In this document: piece after piece, positions 20,286 through 31,617 of the stretch
How positions within the stretch are numbered: the first letter of the stretch is position 1
Layout: each line of letters begins with the position of its first letter
From: Capniomyces stellatus
Lineage: Eukaryota > Kickxellomycota > Harpellomycetes > Harpellales > Legeriomycetaceae
Assembly: GCA_001661515.1 (NCBI GenBank)
Contig: LUVW01000005.1
Location: forward strand, 124,001-188,000
Length of the DNA: 64,000 bases
Reading direction: 5' to 3'
Position numbers and translations under genes: made by a program
The notes under the pieces: generated by a model
What the model was told of the DNA's origin: nothing
Databases searched by the model: none
Seen by the model: only the letters and a program-made list of their open reading frames with translations

Positions 20286-22229
20286 TAAATGTTTATATCC
20301 CCTTATTTACGTTCTTGAATCCGCTTTTTAATCCCGTATTTCTCGTTTCTATTGTTTTTAATCAAGCTCAATCCGTTAATTTCTTTCACAATCCTTTCCT
20401 TTCCTTTCCATCTCTTCACTTTCCACTCATTTCCTTTTACTTTCCGTCTTATAATCACTATAACAATTCTATTACCTCACTCAAGCCCAAGCTCTTGTTG
20501 TATTTTTTCTCATTTAATTCAATTCCTATCTTCGTGTTAATCTCATCTCCCCCCTCTAACTTGCCCAATTTGTAAATTCTCTTAACTTTTATCCTACTAA
20601 AACCATTCCAATGCCACAATAAACCTTTACATTTCGCTCTCTCATTCTTTTTTTTAAAAAACTTTCTACATCCCATCACCGTCCTACTTTATTTCATCCC
20701 ATTTACCTATTGCTTGTTCATCAGTTCTCTTTGTCGACTTTCACCCGCCCCAATCTGTGTGTACCTTCAATCTACCATATTTATTTATACAAAAAAATTA
20801 GTTTAGAACGGTGTATTTTTGGATTGACGCGTCCAATTCGCCTTAATCTGTCTTTATTTTGTTTTTGTTACTGTTTTTGTTTTTTTTAAAAAAAATTCTA
20901 TACTCCAGCTTTGCGAAAAACGCCAATGCTCGCCGCGCCAATTCTTTGAACTGTTTTTCACGCTTTGTTTTGTTCCAGCTGTTGATTCATTTCACCTTAT
21001 CTTTTTAATTCATAATTGTCTTGCACTTACAATTTATAAATTCCCACTTTCTAATCGTTCTTTTTTGTCTTTATTTCTGTCTCTTTAACCTTTCTCTTCT
21101 AGCTCATGCCTTTTTTTATGTTTGCCGCTTATCCGACTTCTTTTATTTCTATTACAAGTGCGTATGCTTTATCGTTAATCAATTCTTTTGCCCAATCTAT
21201 TGATATATCGCTCTACCAGCCTTCCCTTTATTTTTCAAAAGTTTTTGCTCTATTAAAGGAAACAAGACATAAATTATTACTAATTTTAAATTTCCGCGTT
21301 CACCCCCCCCTCTTTTTCCAAATCTCATAATTTACTTGTAATTCGCTTTTTTTTTAATTTTTCTTGGATTTTCTTTTTAATTCACATTTTATTCCTAATC
21401 TTTAGTTGAATCCTTTAAAAAAAAAAAAATTGAGATAAAATTTTTTTTATTCAACGTTTACTTGCAAATAGTATCTCAATTAATCAAATTCTTCAGTTGA
21501 ATTATTTTGCTTATGAATTGGACTTGAATGTTGGGACGCCAAACTCAAATATTCATTTTGTCTCTTGATCTAATTTGTCCAAAGGCGCATTTCTTTAATT
21601 TTAATTTTGCTTGTTACTTTTATCCTAAACTTGTTTACATTTCAAATATTTATTACCCACCAACTTTTCTCGCCAAAACATCAATTGTAAAAATAAAAAC
21701 AACAAGAAAAACAATAATAAACTCAACAAGATACCAACAAAAGTTCAATTGACTCGAGTTTTGCACATCATTGACCTTTGATCAAAGTATATTCAAACAA
21801 ATTCATCTTGCCCAACGCTAAATATCCGGCACTTTTAGCCGCATTATATAAAAGTATCATCTATTCTTTTCTTTATTTATTCGTTTGGTTGTTTGTTTGT
21901 CTATTTGTTTGTTTGTTTGTTTATGGTCTTGCATTCAGAAGCTTTAACTAGAATTTCTACACAACATAGCATCACTTACACAACATAGCATCACTTGCAC
22001 TGATTTACAGCGTATGAACAAACACGCATTTATAATTCAACTATTTGCCAAAACACACTATACTAATGTGTTGGTGTTTACAAATTGACAATTAGCACCA
22101 TTCTATGTTGTTAGCAAATATCTTCTATCGCGAAACCCGCTTTTATACATCATACGCACAAATATATTATTTTAACTTAATTATAGTAATAAAAACAGTA
22201 AAAAGTGTATTTGTGCCTCTCTTTTTCAT
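20286..22229. other. Intergenic, no gene seen
   Basis: A pyrimidine-rich plus strand (20286-20700) grades into AT-rich sequence. Several short hydrophobic frames (for example 21021-21330) follow base composition and are not credible genes. A GTTT-rich run lies near 21885-21920, and the 12-bp unit ACACAACATAGC is repeated near 21958-21990. This interval holds the TAF4 upstream region and the 3' flank of GatA. Confidence 0.5.
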
Positions 22230-24884
22230 TTAAAACAGTAGTTTGGGCACAAAAGGCAGAATATCGCTTGCTTTGTCGATTTTGTTTGAGAATGCAGCTT
22301 CAGCCAAAGCCTTCTCCAAAGCCAACGCCACTTTCAAAACCAGCCCGTCGTCTCCGTACTGCGCAGCAAGCTGTAAACCAATAGGAAACCCAGTACTCTC
22401 TGATATCCCAACTGGCAGTGATATAGCCGGTATTCCTAAAACAAACCAGATAGACAGCAGCAGCAACAGTAACCTCATTAGCCAGACCAAACCAACCTTA
22501 AATAAAACTTTACACTAAAAAAAAGAATAAAAGGATACCAATGAGATAGTCAGTTGAACTAACCTGCCAAAGAGCTCGGAACAGTCATGACGTCGTTCAC
22601 ATATGCCTGCGTTGGGTCAGTGTGCGAGCTGGGCTCTATTTTTGCCGCTCCACTGTCATTACTTGGCTCCTCAAATGCCGATAACTTGGGTGCCGTTGAC
22701 GTACTAGTAGGTACCAGTATCAAATCAACCAACTCAGCCTCTTCGTCCATGTACCTCTTCTGGACATCAATTACCGATTCTAGCGATAGGCCGTCAATGT
22801 ACAAAATATTTGGGAATCTGAAAACGCCGTCAAAGTCATTTTGGATCAGCCTTCGCATTTTCTCTGCCTGCAAGTAGTAGTTATCGTAAGACCTATAATG
22901 TCCAGCCATAATCATCCAGTCCATTTAATACCAATACACTCTAACACACAACCACAGGTTTTACCAAACCACATTGCACAAGTCTCAAGCCATCATGTCA
23001 GCATACAATTTCGGTCTACTTACCCCACAGACAACACAAAAGTTCCCAGCAAAATCCGTCTCTGAACCTCCAACCCAAATCCTTGACTCCTAGTATTCGA
23101 GTATTCTGTAATAAAACCCCTGCTTGATGGCTCAGAGTTTGGCTCCTTGTCTTTAGCCTTACTCGATGTTGGCGATCGATGGCCATATCTAACCCCATCG
23201 TATCGCGCCAAATTCGAGCTTGCTTCTGCTGGTGCTATTGTGTAATATGTCGACAATGCATATTTTGTGTGCGGCAAACTCACTTTGACAATTTCTGCTC
23301 CCAGACCTTCAAGAACTTTGCTTGTATGCTTCCACGATTCAAGAACACTGCCATCAAGTTCTTTAATAAAGTACTCCTATACGTTCAGATTGTCACAGTG
23401 CTTAGTAATGTTTATTTTTTAAATAATAAGGGGAAACCTTAAGTATTGCTCCAGTGTAAATAACGCACAACATTTACCTGTGGAATACCAACGCGGATTC
23501 CTCCCAAAGGTTTGGCTTTAGTCTGTAAATCTTGGGTTACTTTGTTTCTTTGGTCTTGCAACAACCCCAGATACTCTCGTGCGTTTTGAGGCAGACAGGT
23601 CATATCCTTTGTATCGGGCACCGAGATTGTATCATAAACATATTTTGCCGATTGGACGTTTTCTGACAAAACTCCTACAGTGTCCAAAGAATTCGCATAC
23701 GCCACAAGCCCATGTCTACTACACTGGCCATACGACGGCTTAAACCCAACAATACCACACCATGATGCTGGCAGTCTGACTGATCCGCCCGTATCTGACC
23801 CCAAAGCTCTAAATAGCAGTTTACATACGTACATACACATCACATTATGTTAAGTTTAAAGCACAAACCAAGCATTCCGTCTATGCCAAATACAATAAAG
23901 CTACATACGCATTACAGAATCTGGATGCCACTGCCACTGCGCTTCCCCCTGAACTCCCTCCGCTACACATATCCTTCACCGACTCGCAATCGCCATTTGT
24001 ATATACACCCCCCTTATTTTTTATAGCATCAACCAGTCTCTTTCCGTCTTCTGAATTCATAACGTGTCTGGTTGGGCCATGGCACGAAAAGGTAGTGCTC
24101 GATCCCATCCCAAACTCATCAAGATTGGTTTTTCCCAGCACCATGGCACCTGAATCTTCCAACAAAGAAACAACCGTTGCAGTATATGGTGCTATATACT
24201 CTATTCAAACCAAATCAAACACATTTTGTAAAGTAACTTTCCGCTACTGTTTGAGTTTTGACACTTTTTAAAGCCCAGCTACTTTCCAAATCCACACAAT
24301 AGCCTGTCTCAACGCCACTGTGAAGTCTTAAATAAATGGATAAATAAATAAGCCAGCATACCTGATAGTGCATTTGATCCGCATGTTGTTGATTGACCTC
24401 GAGTCATGTAGTTATCCTTGACAAAGATAGCCATACCATTCGTGTTCCTTGCCTGTTTTGTCCCCTTCTTTTTACTCTTGCTCAAGAACAGTTCGTTTCT
24501 TTTAGTCCACTCGTCGATCACTGTTTGCCGGTCTAGCAAACTCGATACCGAATTGCATTCGTTTCCGTCAGCTTCAAACCTGTGATAAACTCGGTCCAGT
24601 GTATCCTCTACATGCTGTATGTCTATTGGGTTTCTGAGCTGAAAGCACGAATGGTCAACCTCTCTAATATCGTCAATCCGTTTACCGTTGCTCGATTTCT
24701 CAATAATCTCGTGTTTCTCTGAATACTCTCTTATCCCATTTGCCTCCATTCTTAACACTGCTGTGGATAACAAGCCCCTCTGCTTCGCCATATTCCCAGC
24801 GCCTACATGGCACAGGCTAAATTTACGTGCTATACACCTTGCTTGCTTGCTGTGAATTAATATGTTTCTTGCCAAGAAATTCAT
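22230..24884 (-). CDS. GatA: Mitochondrial glutamyl-tRNA(Gln) amidotransferase subunit A
   Basis: Six exons: 24884-24362, 24200-23909, 23808-23478, 23376-23024, 22892-22564 and 22435-22230. All phases agree, giving 677 aa. The amidase-signature triad is visible: Lys in AIFVKDNY, Ser in [15 protein letters not shown], and Ser in [28 protein letters not shown] spans the fourth intron exactly as in GatA proteins. The enzyme releases ammonia from glutamine and converts Glu-tRNA(Gln) to Gln-tRNA(Gln) with GatB and a third subunit. The basic, Ser/Arg-containing first 35 residues suit a mitochondrial presequence. It is longer than the usual 450-500 aa, with an N-terminal extension (residues 1 to about 140) and polar insertions. 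I start at 24884 rather than at an in-frame poly-Phe extension encoded by an A-tract. All five introns end in TAG. Confidence 0.9.
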
Positions 24885-25163
24885 ATTGTATAAATCTAAC
24901 CTTTTACACTTTAAATTCATCAAAAAAAAAAATTCCATGAAAAAAAAAAAAAAAAAAAAAAAAAAAAAANCAAAAAAAAAAAAAAAAAAAAAACACACAA
25001 AGCAAGCCCAACTTTAATCAATGTTTACAATCAACTGATTTATTTTCGGATTAAACAAAAAAAAAAGTCATTAACAAGGAAACGGAATACTCAAGAAAAT
25101 CGATCTATTTACAGCCTAATCACTGGGCATTTATTATTTGATCAAAAATTTGGCACAAATTTC

Positions 25164-25195
<32 letters not shown>

Positions 25196-25306
25196 GTTTG
25201 GCTTAAAAGTACAAATTTTATTTAATAAAGCTGGATATTGATAGCGCAACTAGAAAAATAAAAGAAACTGTCAACAAGTTGACATTGCGGGTTAAGAGCC
25301 TGGGTC
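24885..25306. other. Intergenic with A-tract, single N and (ATA)n
   Basis: 24938-24991 is essentially an A homopolymer with one N at 24970, a likely sequencing or assembly join. (ATA)n runs from about 25164 to 25191. No gene is seen. Confidence 0.7.
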
Positions 25307-26229
25307 TCAGCTAAGCCACTGCGGTTTAAACAAAGGATCAACGTTCACAGGCTGGTCAAACACCTCAATAAACTACCAACAAGAACACAAGGCAAAAAAA
25401 GCGTTTATTTGAGCTCTACCACAATTATGAAACATTGTATAATATAGAGAACCACCTAAACGCTGATCACAAAGCAGGGAATGTAAAACAAAACAAAATA
25501 AAAATAAACTTACCTCTTGGTCGGCTATTCGGATCTTGTTTCCAGAAAACCTTTGAAACTCATCGAAAATAGCTGTCATGGACCACCGCTGAATCCTCCT
25601 CAAACACCCCACAACACAACCAGCCCGCCTCACACCACGATCACAATGAACTAGTATTGGGTGGTTTCGTGTATCCAGCATCGCTGTTATTATTTTGGAG
25701 ACTGCGCTTTGGTCCATTTCTTTAAAGGGTTCCTATTTACATTGAATATCTGTATTAAATAAAAACCCATTTGCAGTAATCAATACCCTAGACCCAAATA
25801 AATGAAAACTAATTGTTGCAGCGTCTTGGGATTGGATACTGAAAACTAGCCAGTTGGCTCGGTGGTTAGGTAAATAACGCATAAACCAAAAATTGGCCGT
25901 TGCTAAACCCGAATACTTACGCTATTAACCTCTACTCGGTAATGCACTAGCTCAATCGAGTTTTCGTTGCAGAAATTGACATGATATTCTAGACACTTGC
26001 CATTCTGAATGTATATAATCTTTTTTAGCCCCAAGTTCAACAAAAACTTGTGGTTCTTGATTGATGGAAACCCTGATCGATAGATTCCTGGCATCACCAT
26101 TGAAAAATTCAATGGCGGAACTATTATCAGTTGATCAGTTTGAGTGTTTACTTTTTCGTTTATGGACCAGCTTCCCCTACTTTCTTTGTGTTCTTGTTTG
26201 CACGAATTATCTTTTGGTTTCAGTTCCAT
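25307..26229 (-). CDS. SIW14-type atypical dual-specificity phosphatase
   Basis: Three exons (26229-25921, 25732-25514, 25372-25307), all phase 0, give 197 aa. The N-terminal 40 residues are polar. PPLNFSMVMPGIYRSGFPSIKNHKFLLNLGLKKIIYI is the typical start of the plant/fungal atypical phosphatase domain (SIW14/OCA1 group). The active-site loop HCDRGVRRAGC gives the C-x5-R signature with nucleophilic Cys. The last exon, FIEVFDQPVNVDP…WL, matches the family C-terminus. Members hydrolyse phosphotyrosine or inositol pyrophosphates. The loop differs from the common HCNRGKHRTG: Val-Arg replaces Lys-His and Ala replaces Thr after the catalytic Arg, so substrate preference may have shifted. The gene sits in the same orientation as GatA, upstream of it, with separate promoters expected. 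Confidence 0.88.
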
Positions 26230-26730
26230 GTTTAATTAATTTTAATCTTGTTCTAGTTTAAAATGGGCTACTACCGCTCGACTATACTTTTGCTTTTCCA
26301 ATATGTTCAAGTCTCCAATTTGGTTATTCGATTTCTCTTTTTTTCTTATTTTGACTTTAGAATAGAAAAATTAAATTGTTTCGAATTCATACCTTTATTT
26401 CAATAAAAATTAAATTGTTTTTGACTCGGAAAATAATTATTCCTACTTCTAGTCAGGCTTGAGAAAAAGTCCAAGCATTTATTGGTTTTTTTATATTGAA
26501 ATTCCAAGCATTTACTGGGTTTAACAGCAAATAAAACCAATAAACACGGGGAAAATGTGATATTCAATCAACGAACCGCAATTTCGAATCACAAATTGAC
26601 AGCCAAAACACAGCGAGGTTTTTGATTTAATGCTACTCAAGTACTTGTGAAAACAGGGTTAAACCTCTTCACTCCTCAATAGTACACTCCATTAAACCAA
26701 ATTCATCAAATTAGGAATATTTAAGAAATA
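26230..26730. other. Intergenic, no gene seen
   Basis: Spacer between the divergently oriented phosphatase gene (minus) and ankyrin pseudogene (plus). It would contain the phosphatase promoter. Nothing else is recognised. Confidence 0.5.
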
Positions 26731-29034
26731 ATGGAACTACAAATTAACATTGCTAGTTTGCCATCATTTACCCTGTCAGACATATTTGTTTGATCCCATA
26801 ACACGAATGTGTCAACAGTCGAGATCAATGTACTTGGCCTCCAACGAGACTAGCACGATCGGCAATTTTCTAATCCGTCATGTACAGGAATTAGACGAGA
26901 AATCTAACTGTGTGTCCATGTTTTACAATAGATTTTTATCAAAGTTTCCAAAAATATTGAAAAGGGAGGAATTAAACATAAGCCTTGGCTTACTGTGGTA
27001 AAATAGACTTTGGGAATTTGCTTGAACTTGCTGTAAATAACGACTGGTGTATTATCAGGCACAGGCTGTTGAGAATGTATGTTGTGTATGACATACGAAG
27101 CATGGAAATACTGCTTGTCAATCGTAGAATAAGCGATACAACAAAACAGGATATTGATATTTGCGAATTTTTAGGTGGCGGTAATGATTATACTCTTTCA
27201 GATATTGCATGCGAAAACACGCTTCTGAAACCACTATACTGTCTAGAAAGAAGTAGTTACCACATCAGTTTGAGTTTGATGTTGACCAAATTGACAGAGT
27301 GTTTGAATTTGTAATGGTAATTGAGTCTGACGGGTCTTTTTGATGCTATCGAGTCCAACCCCAGACAACATAATGAACTGTAACTGCTAGGCTTCATTTA
27401 TGCACTGAAGCTAGGTAATATACACCTTACCAATTATCTTATGGAACACAAGTACCTTGAGGAAAACATGGAGGCGCTTTTTGTGCTAACTTGCATGTCA
27501 AAGAAGCTGAGAATTGCCTTTGATGTGTTTTTAAGAATGAGAGAGTCGGAAGGTAGAGTCAGCATACTTTTAGAAATAGCACACGGGGCAGTGGATTTGG
27601 AAACCATCAAGCTGCTGATTAAACACAAATTCGATGTTATTGAACGCAACAATTCTGCATTGAGGCTGACGTGCATCAAGTGTTATTTTGACATGGTAAG
27701 GTACCTGGTTGAAAACGGTGCAAGTATCAATGAAACAAATGATGGGACTGTCAAGATTTGCGGCTCAAAGAAAAAAAAGGCAACGCTGGACTTGGTGACT
27801 AGTGACAAAGTTATAATGGTTGGTGACGATAAAGGGGCGTTGTTGACATACAGATAAATGATTGCATTTCTTTTCAACTTTGGAAAAGTGGATTGTGTAA
27901 AACACAGAGGTATGGACTATGATACACTGGTTAATTACTTTGATGAAATGGACTAAAAATCATTGGTTGTTGAACTGAACAACAGCTTACACTGCATAAA
28001 ACACACACACCAAGGGTCACATGAGACTGTAGCCAAAGTCAGATAAATAGCTAAACCCGCAGCTTATAACATCGCAAGCGAACAGAAAGCCAACATGAAT
28101 CTGGTGAATAGAGAGAAAAGCAGTGCTGAAGGACCTGCTGTTTTGTGGTATGTTGGCGGAACCACGGTGCTGAATGATAAATACTATTTGCGAATAGCAA
28201 AAAAAATAAAGGCAAACGAGGCAAAGATAATGAGATTTCTGATTGAAAATGGCGCAAAGCTGCTTGACAGAAAATTGTTGCTAACGAGGTTGGCTGTAGA
28301 AAACGACAAAGTGGAGTCAGTGAAGATTTTGGGTAGCTATGGCGTAGAGCTGGAAAAGGAAGTGCCGCGTGGCATTCAGGGGGCCTGTAAAGCCAACTTC
28401 TTTGGGAATGTCACATATTTTGTTGAAAATAGTGTGCAGTTGAGCGATCCCAGCTTAAACTGAACAAAAAAGACGTGTATCAACAATAATGTTGAGCTCG
28501 TCAAGTTTTTGATTGAAAATGGTGCAGAGTTGCACAACCCAAAATAAAACGGGATTGTGGAAGCTTGCGCAAACAACAATATCAAAATTGTTTAGGTTTT
28601 GATTACGAATCGCGCCAATTTAAACAGCCATTCATTCAATGTAATTGCTGAATCTTTGTAAAACAGCAAAACCATGTTGCTTGAACTCTTTTTTTCTTAT
28701 AGTGGCGCCTAACCAGATGTTGCAATCAACAATGGGATCAGCAGGGCAATCGTCAATGAAAACGATAAAGTACTCGCCTTTTTTGATTGACGACAGCGCA
28801 CTCATCATCGATGGCTACTGCAACGGTGTTATCGACGCGTGTTTAGATAGTAACTTCAATATCGCCACACTAATACTAGCAAATGGCGCAACTCTCGATC
28901 GTATTTTTTACAACTGTATTAACGTTGTTTTAGAACTTTGTAGCCACGAAGTGGTTAAATTGCTGGTAAATAACACACCGCATTTGAATCTGGATGAAAG
29001 GATATCATTGCTTGATGCTGCTGTTATCCATTAA
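26731..29034 (+). pseudogene. Degenerate paralogue of the 1101-aa ankyrin protein
   Basis: Reading across frames reproduces the order of the intact gene at 5218-8523. SLPSFTLSDIFV at the start corresponds to GLPSCILADIFV. IIRHRLLRMYVVYDI corresponds to IRRKLKRMYVMI. VDCVKHRGMDYDTL corresponds to FCHKHK…GDYDTL. TVLNDKYYLRIAKKI corresponds to TVVLNDKYYLKVVSKL. After these come ankyrin units with VKILGSYGVEL and LIENGA motifs. Lesions include in-frame stops or shifts near 26792, 26998, 27313, 27855, 27953, 28461 and 28545. The longest surviving open piece is about 138 codons. It cannot make the full protein, although short ankyrin peptides are possible. The remaining C-terminal part may be the fragment near 31.4 kb, displaced by the tRNA/repeat block. 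Confidence 0.85.
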
Positions 29035-29189
29035 CTTTTATGCGATTAATGGTGAAGTTTTAAATGGTACTTTGACAAGTTATAATTCAATTCCAGTACT
29101 TTTTGAACCCTAAAAAAAGACTTTGATCGCTTTCAATAAATCAAAAAAAAAAACACAAAGTTAAATCCACCCTGTATCAAGCAAAGGTT

Positions 29190-29290
29190 AAATCTTGCTC
29201 TGTACAGGGGTCGAACCTGTGACTGTCGTATATATAATACAACCAAAAGTAATAACGAATAATATAGTCGAACATCTAAGTACAGTTGAG
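29190..29290 (-). pseudogene. tRNA-like fragment (3' half with B box)
   Basis: On the minus strand, ACAGG-TTCGACC-CCTGT forms a perfect 5-bp T-arm and is followed by ACAGAGCA, a good 3' acceptor strand. No matching 5' acceptor (GCTCTGT) or clean D-arm is present upstream, so this looks like a truncated or decayed tRNA or a tRNA-derived element. It lies beside LTR-like repeats. Confidence 0.4.
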
Positions 29291-29341
29291 TTTTGTCCCC
29301 TCGCGGTTTTATCAACAGTATTTAAAGGTCCGATTGGATGT

Positions 29342-29462
29342 GCTCATTATTATTATTAATTATTTAGTTATTTATTTAGTTATTCGTTTAATTATTGATT
29401 TAATTATTGATTTAGTTAGTTATTTATTTAGTTATTTTATTTATTTAGTTAGTTAGTTATAA
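29342..29462. repeat. TTATTTAGTTA low-complexity tract
   Basis: Irregular repeats of TTATTTAGTT and relatives. A second, more regular tract of TTATTAGTTT units lies at 29883-29952. Confidence 0.8.
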
Positions 29463-29639
29463 GGATATGAGATTCGACTCAAAGGAGTGAATCTTTCTGG
29501 TTTTTACTCAGCAATAAAGATATAGGAACATTAGGTACAGACGATTTCGAGTGAGATAGGAATTAGATAGATAGTTAAACAGTAATATATGCAGGTGATA
29601 TTTTAAGCCGGAAAGTTACACTACAAAAATTGTCATATG

Positions 29640-30335
29640 AAAAACGACATATTAGGATCACTTACAAAATGAACGATGAGTCGAGGATTTTGCCCCTTGT
29701 GGTTTTTAATTGATTCGGAGCAATCTAGTAAGGTGTTTGTTTATATATATATTAAAGTTATTATGCAGTTTAAGTGCAGCAAGGTTAAACAGAAACGATA
29801 TACGAAAACGAGGAAGTAACGAGGACTTGTATTAAAGTATGGCGGTAGCCATGTTAATACCAACGGTCAATATATTCTTTGCTTATTAGTTTATTAGTTT
29901 ATTAGTTTATTAGTTTATTAGTTTATTTAGTTATTTAGTTATTTAGTTTATAAGTAAGAAATACTTCGATATCAGCGAAGGAAGATAGCAGGAAGTTATC
30001 TATAAAAAGGGACAGCCGAGGGGCAAAAAGGAAGAAGTATCAAGCGAGGAGTCAATCATTGAATCAGTCAATGGAGCAATCAATCGATCAATTAATAAGC
30101 TAGTGTTGTTTAATAGTGTATCATAAAGTATTAGATAATATTATATAACATAGTTTGATTAGGTTTTGTTTACACGTATCTTAGGAAAAAGATAGTGTAA
30201 GTAGGTTTATAAGATATTTGATATATTGATAGTTTTATACATTATAGTCTATATATTTGTGGTCCAATAAAAATCATTAAAAAGGTAATATATAGTGATG
30301 TTCGGTTTGTAAGATATAAACGCGACAGAATTGGT
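29640..30335 (+). repeat. LTR-like dispersed repeat, copy A
   Basis: It shares colinear blocks with 30570-30870. CACTTACAAA…TGAG…GAGGATTTTGCC.CTTGT.GTTTTTAAT is at the start. TAAGAA…GGAAGTT.TCT.TAAAAAG…CCGA…GG.A…AAG.ATCAA is in the middle, with a TATA-like TCTATAAAAAG at 30000-30010. AATAAAAAT.…AAAAGG.AATA.ATA…GG.TT is at the end, terminating in ATAAACG.GACA. Length and layout suit a solo LTR of a retrotransposon that targets tRNA genes; the AT-rich middle is longer in this copy. No retrotransposon coding region is present. Element class is inference. Confidence 0.45.
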
Positions 30336-30475
30336 AGAGCTGTTGGGAAACATCAAAATAAACCACGACAAGAATTAAACTCATGTGCCGATACAGAATA
30401 AGATCATAAAGTAAAAAATAGGGTTGTTTTTTTAAATTGAAATTGAGTATTAAAAAAAGATTGAAAGAAAAAAAT

Positions 30476-30548
30476 GATTCCTGCCGGACTCGAACCGGCG
30501 ACCGTCTGTGTGTTAGACAGACGTGATAACCATCTACACCAAGGAATC
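30476..30548 (-). tRNA. tRNA-Val (anticodon AAC)
   Basis: A 73-nt cloverleaf with acceptor GATTCCT/AGGAATC (7 bp), D-arm GTGTAGATGGTTATCAC and anticodon loop CTAACAC (AAC) on stem GTCTGT/ACAGAC. The T-arm is GCCGG-TTCGAGT-CCGGC. A run of T follows on the minus strand (30468-30475), as expected for a Pol III terminator. No intron. It sits between two LTR-like repeats. Confidence 0.93.
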
Positions 30549-30870
30549 AGCGAGAATTAAACTTTTGCGCTGGTACTGTTGTATAAAAAACCACATAGTA
30601 TAAACACTTACAAAGTGAGCTATGAGTTGAGGATTTTGCCTCTTGTAGTTTTTAATCAATTCACCGTAAACACGTAGTATATAGTAAACATATATTGGGA
30701 TACCAGTAAAGAAAGGCAAGTAAGAAGATAAAGTGGAAGTTGTCTTTAAAAAGTAGAACCGAAGGATCATAAGGGTAGAGATATCAACTAGTATAATATC
30801 AATTGTCTAATAAAAATTCCTAAAAGGAATAAATATATTGTCTGGTTTAAAACAAATAAACGGGACATGG
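30549..30870 (+). repeat. LTR-like dispersed repeat, copy B
   Basis: A shorter relative of 29640-30335 lying immediately 5' of tRNA-Val in tRNA orientation. Its first part (GAGAATTAAACTTTTGCGCTGGTACTG) is also echoed at 30371-30398. Together these suggest nested or successive insertions next to the tRNA gene. Confidence 0.45.
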
Positions 30871-31434
30871 ATTTTTTAACACCTTCATTACTAACTTCAC
30901 CTTCATCATTTTTTTTATTTGTCATTTCTGTTTGGCTAGGACATTCACCGGGGCATTAAATAAAAGTCTTGTGACTTTGGCCATAACATTGTTGATCCAC
31001 TTTTTGACCTTCCCATGCAGAAATTCACCAACAGCAGCTCTTCTAACCTCCAAATCACCAAAAACTCTAGTGTACGCAGGTCTAGCCATGTCTAGCCTCG
31101 TTTCCACTATAAAACTCTACTTTTTATAGCCATCAACACTGGATACTAACTTTTTCATCTTGAAATCCGAGTTACTGGTCTTCCAATCAACACATCTTAA
31201 CGATTTTGTTTGAATTTCAAGAATAAAACTGAGCTGACGAGAATTGTTGAACTGGCGGGCTTAATGGGTATTAAAAGCTTAAACTAGTTGGTGTTAAAAG
31301 ATATGTTAATACCGTTATAATCGTTCTTGGGGGCTTTGGACTGAGATGCGTTGTTTCATTGTTTCAGCTGGAATGTATTGAATTTGAATAGCTAGAGTGT
31401 GGTTATAGCCGCTGATGTTTGCACAGCTTGATAA
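30871..31434. other. Intergenic, no firm gene
   Basis: A 55-codon minus-strand frame from an ATG at 31089 to 30922 (MARPAYTRVFGDLEVRR…) is basic and amphipathic. I cannot tie it to any family, so it is noted but not called. Confidence 0.4.
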
Positions 31435-31617
31435 CCCAGGATTGGGCATAAAAGCGGGTGTGGTAACACCAACATTCGTATGGTGAGGCTGCTGCTTGAT
31501 AATGGCGCCAAGCTGAACGGCATACTCAGCAAGTGCGCCGAGGTTGCTTTGACGCAGAGAAACAGGGATCTGACCAAGATGCTGGCCAGCAGCAACCCCA
31601 AATCAAGTAACGACTAA
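31435..31617 (+). pseudogene. C-terminal ankyrin fragment
   Basis: It encodes …NTNIRMVRLLLDNGAKL…CAEVALTQRNRDLTKMLASSNP… and then a stop at 31615. This lines up with the last unit and C-terminus of the intact ankyrin protein (…IVFVKFLLENGAKL…GFALRNGNSDLVSLLARNKP…stop). It has no start, F-box-like region or preceding units, so it is a remnant. It may be the 3' end of the 26.7-29.0 kb pseudogene or of a further copy. Confidence 0.75.

Noticed and set aside
14765..20575. Many long plus-strand frames over TAF4 (up to about 300 codons)
   Set aside because: They are antisense shadows of the hexanucleotide repeats; their products are simple Phe/Pro/Ser/Leu repeats with no domains.
21021..21330. Short hydrophobic frames in the T-rich spacer between TAF4 and GatA
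   Set aside because: Composition-driven, overlapping in several frames, no motif.
24885..24998. N-terminal poly-Phe extension of GatA
   Set aside because: It translates a poly-A tract with an undetermined base; the ATG at 24884 gives a normal presequence.
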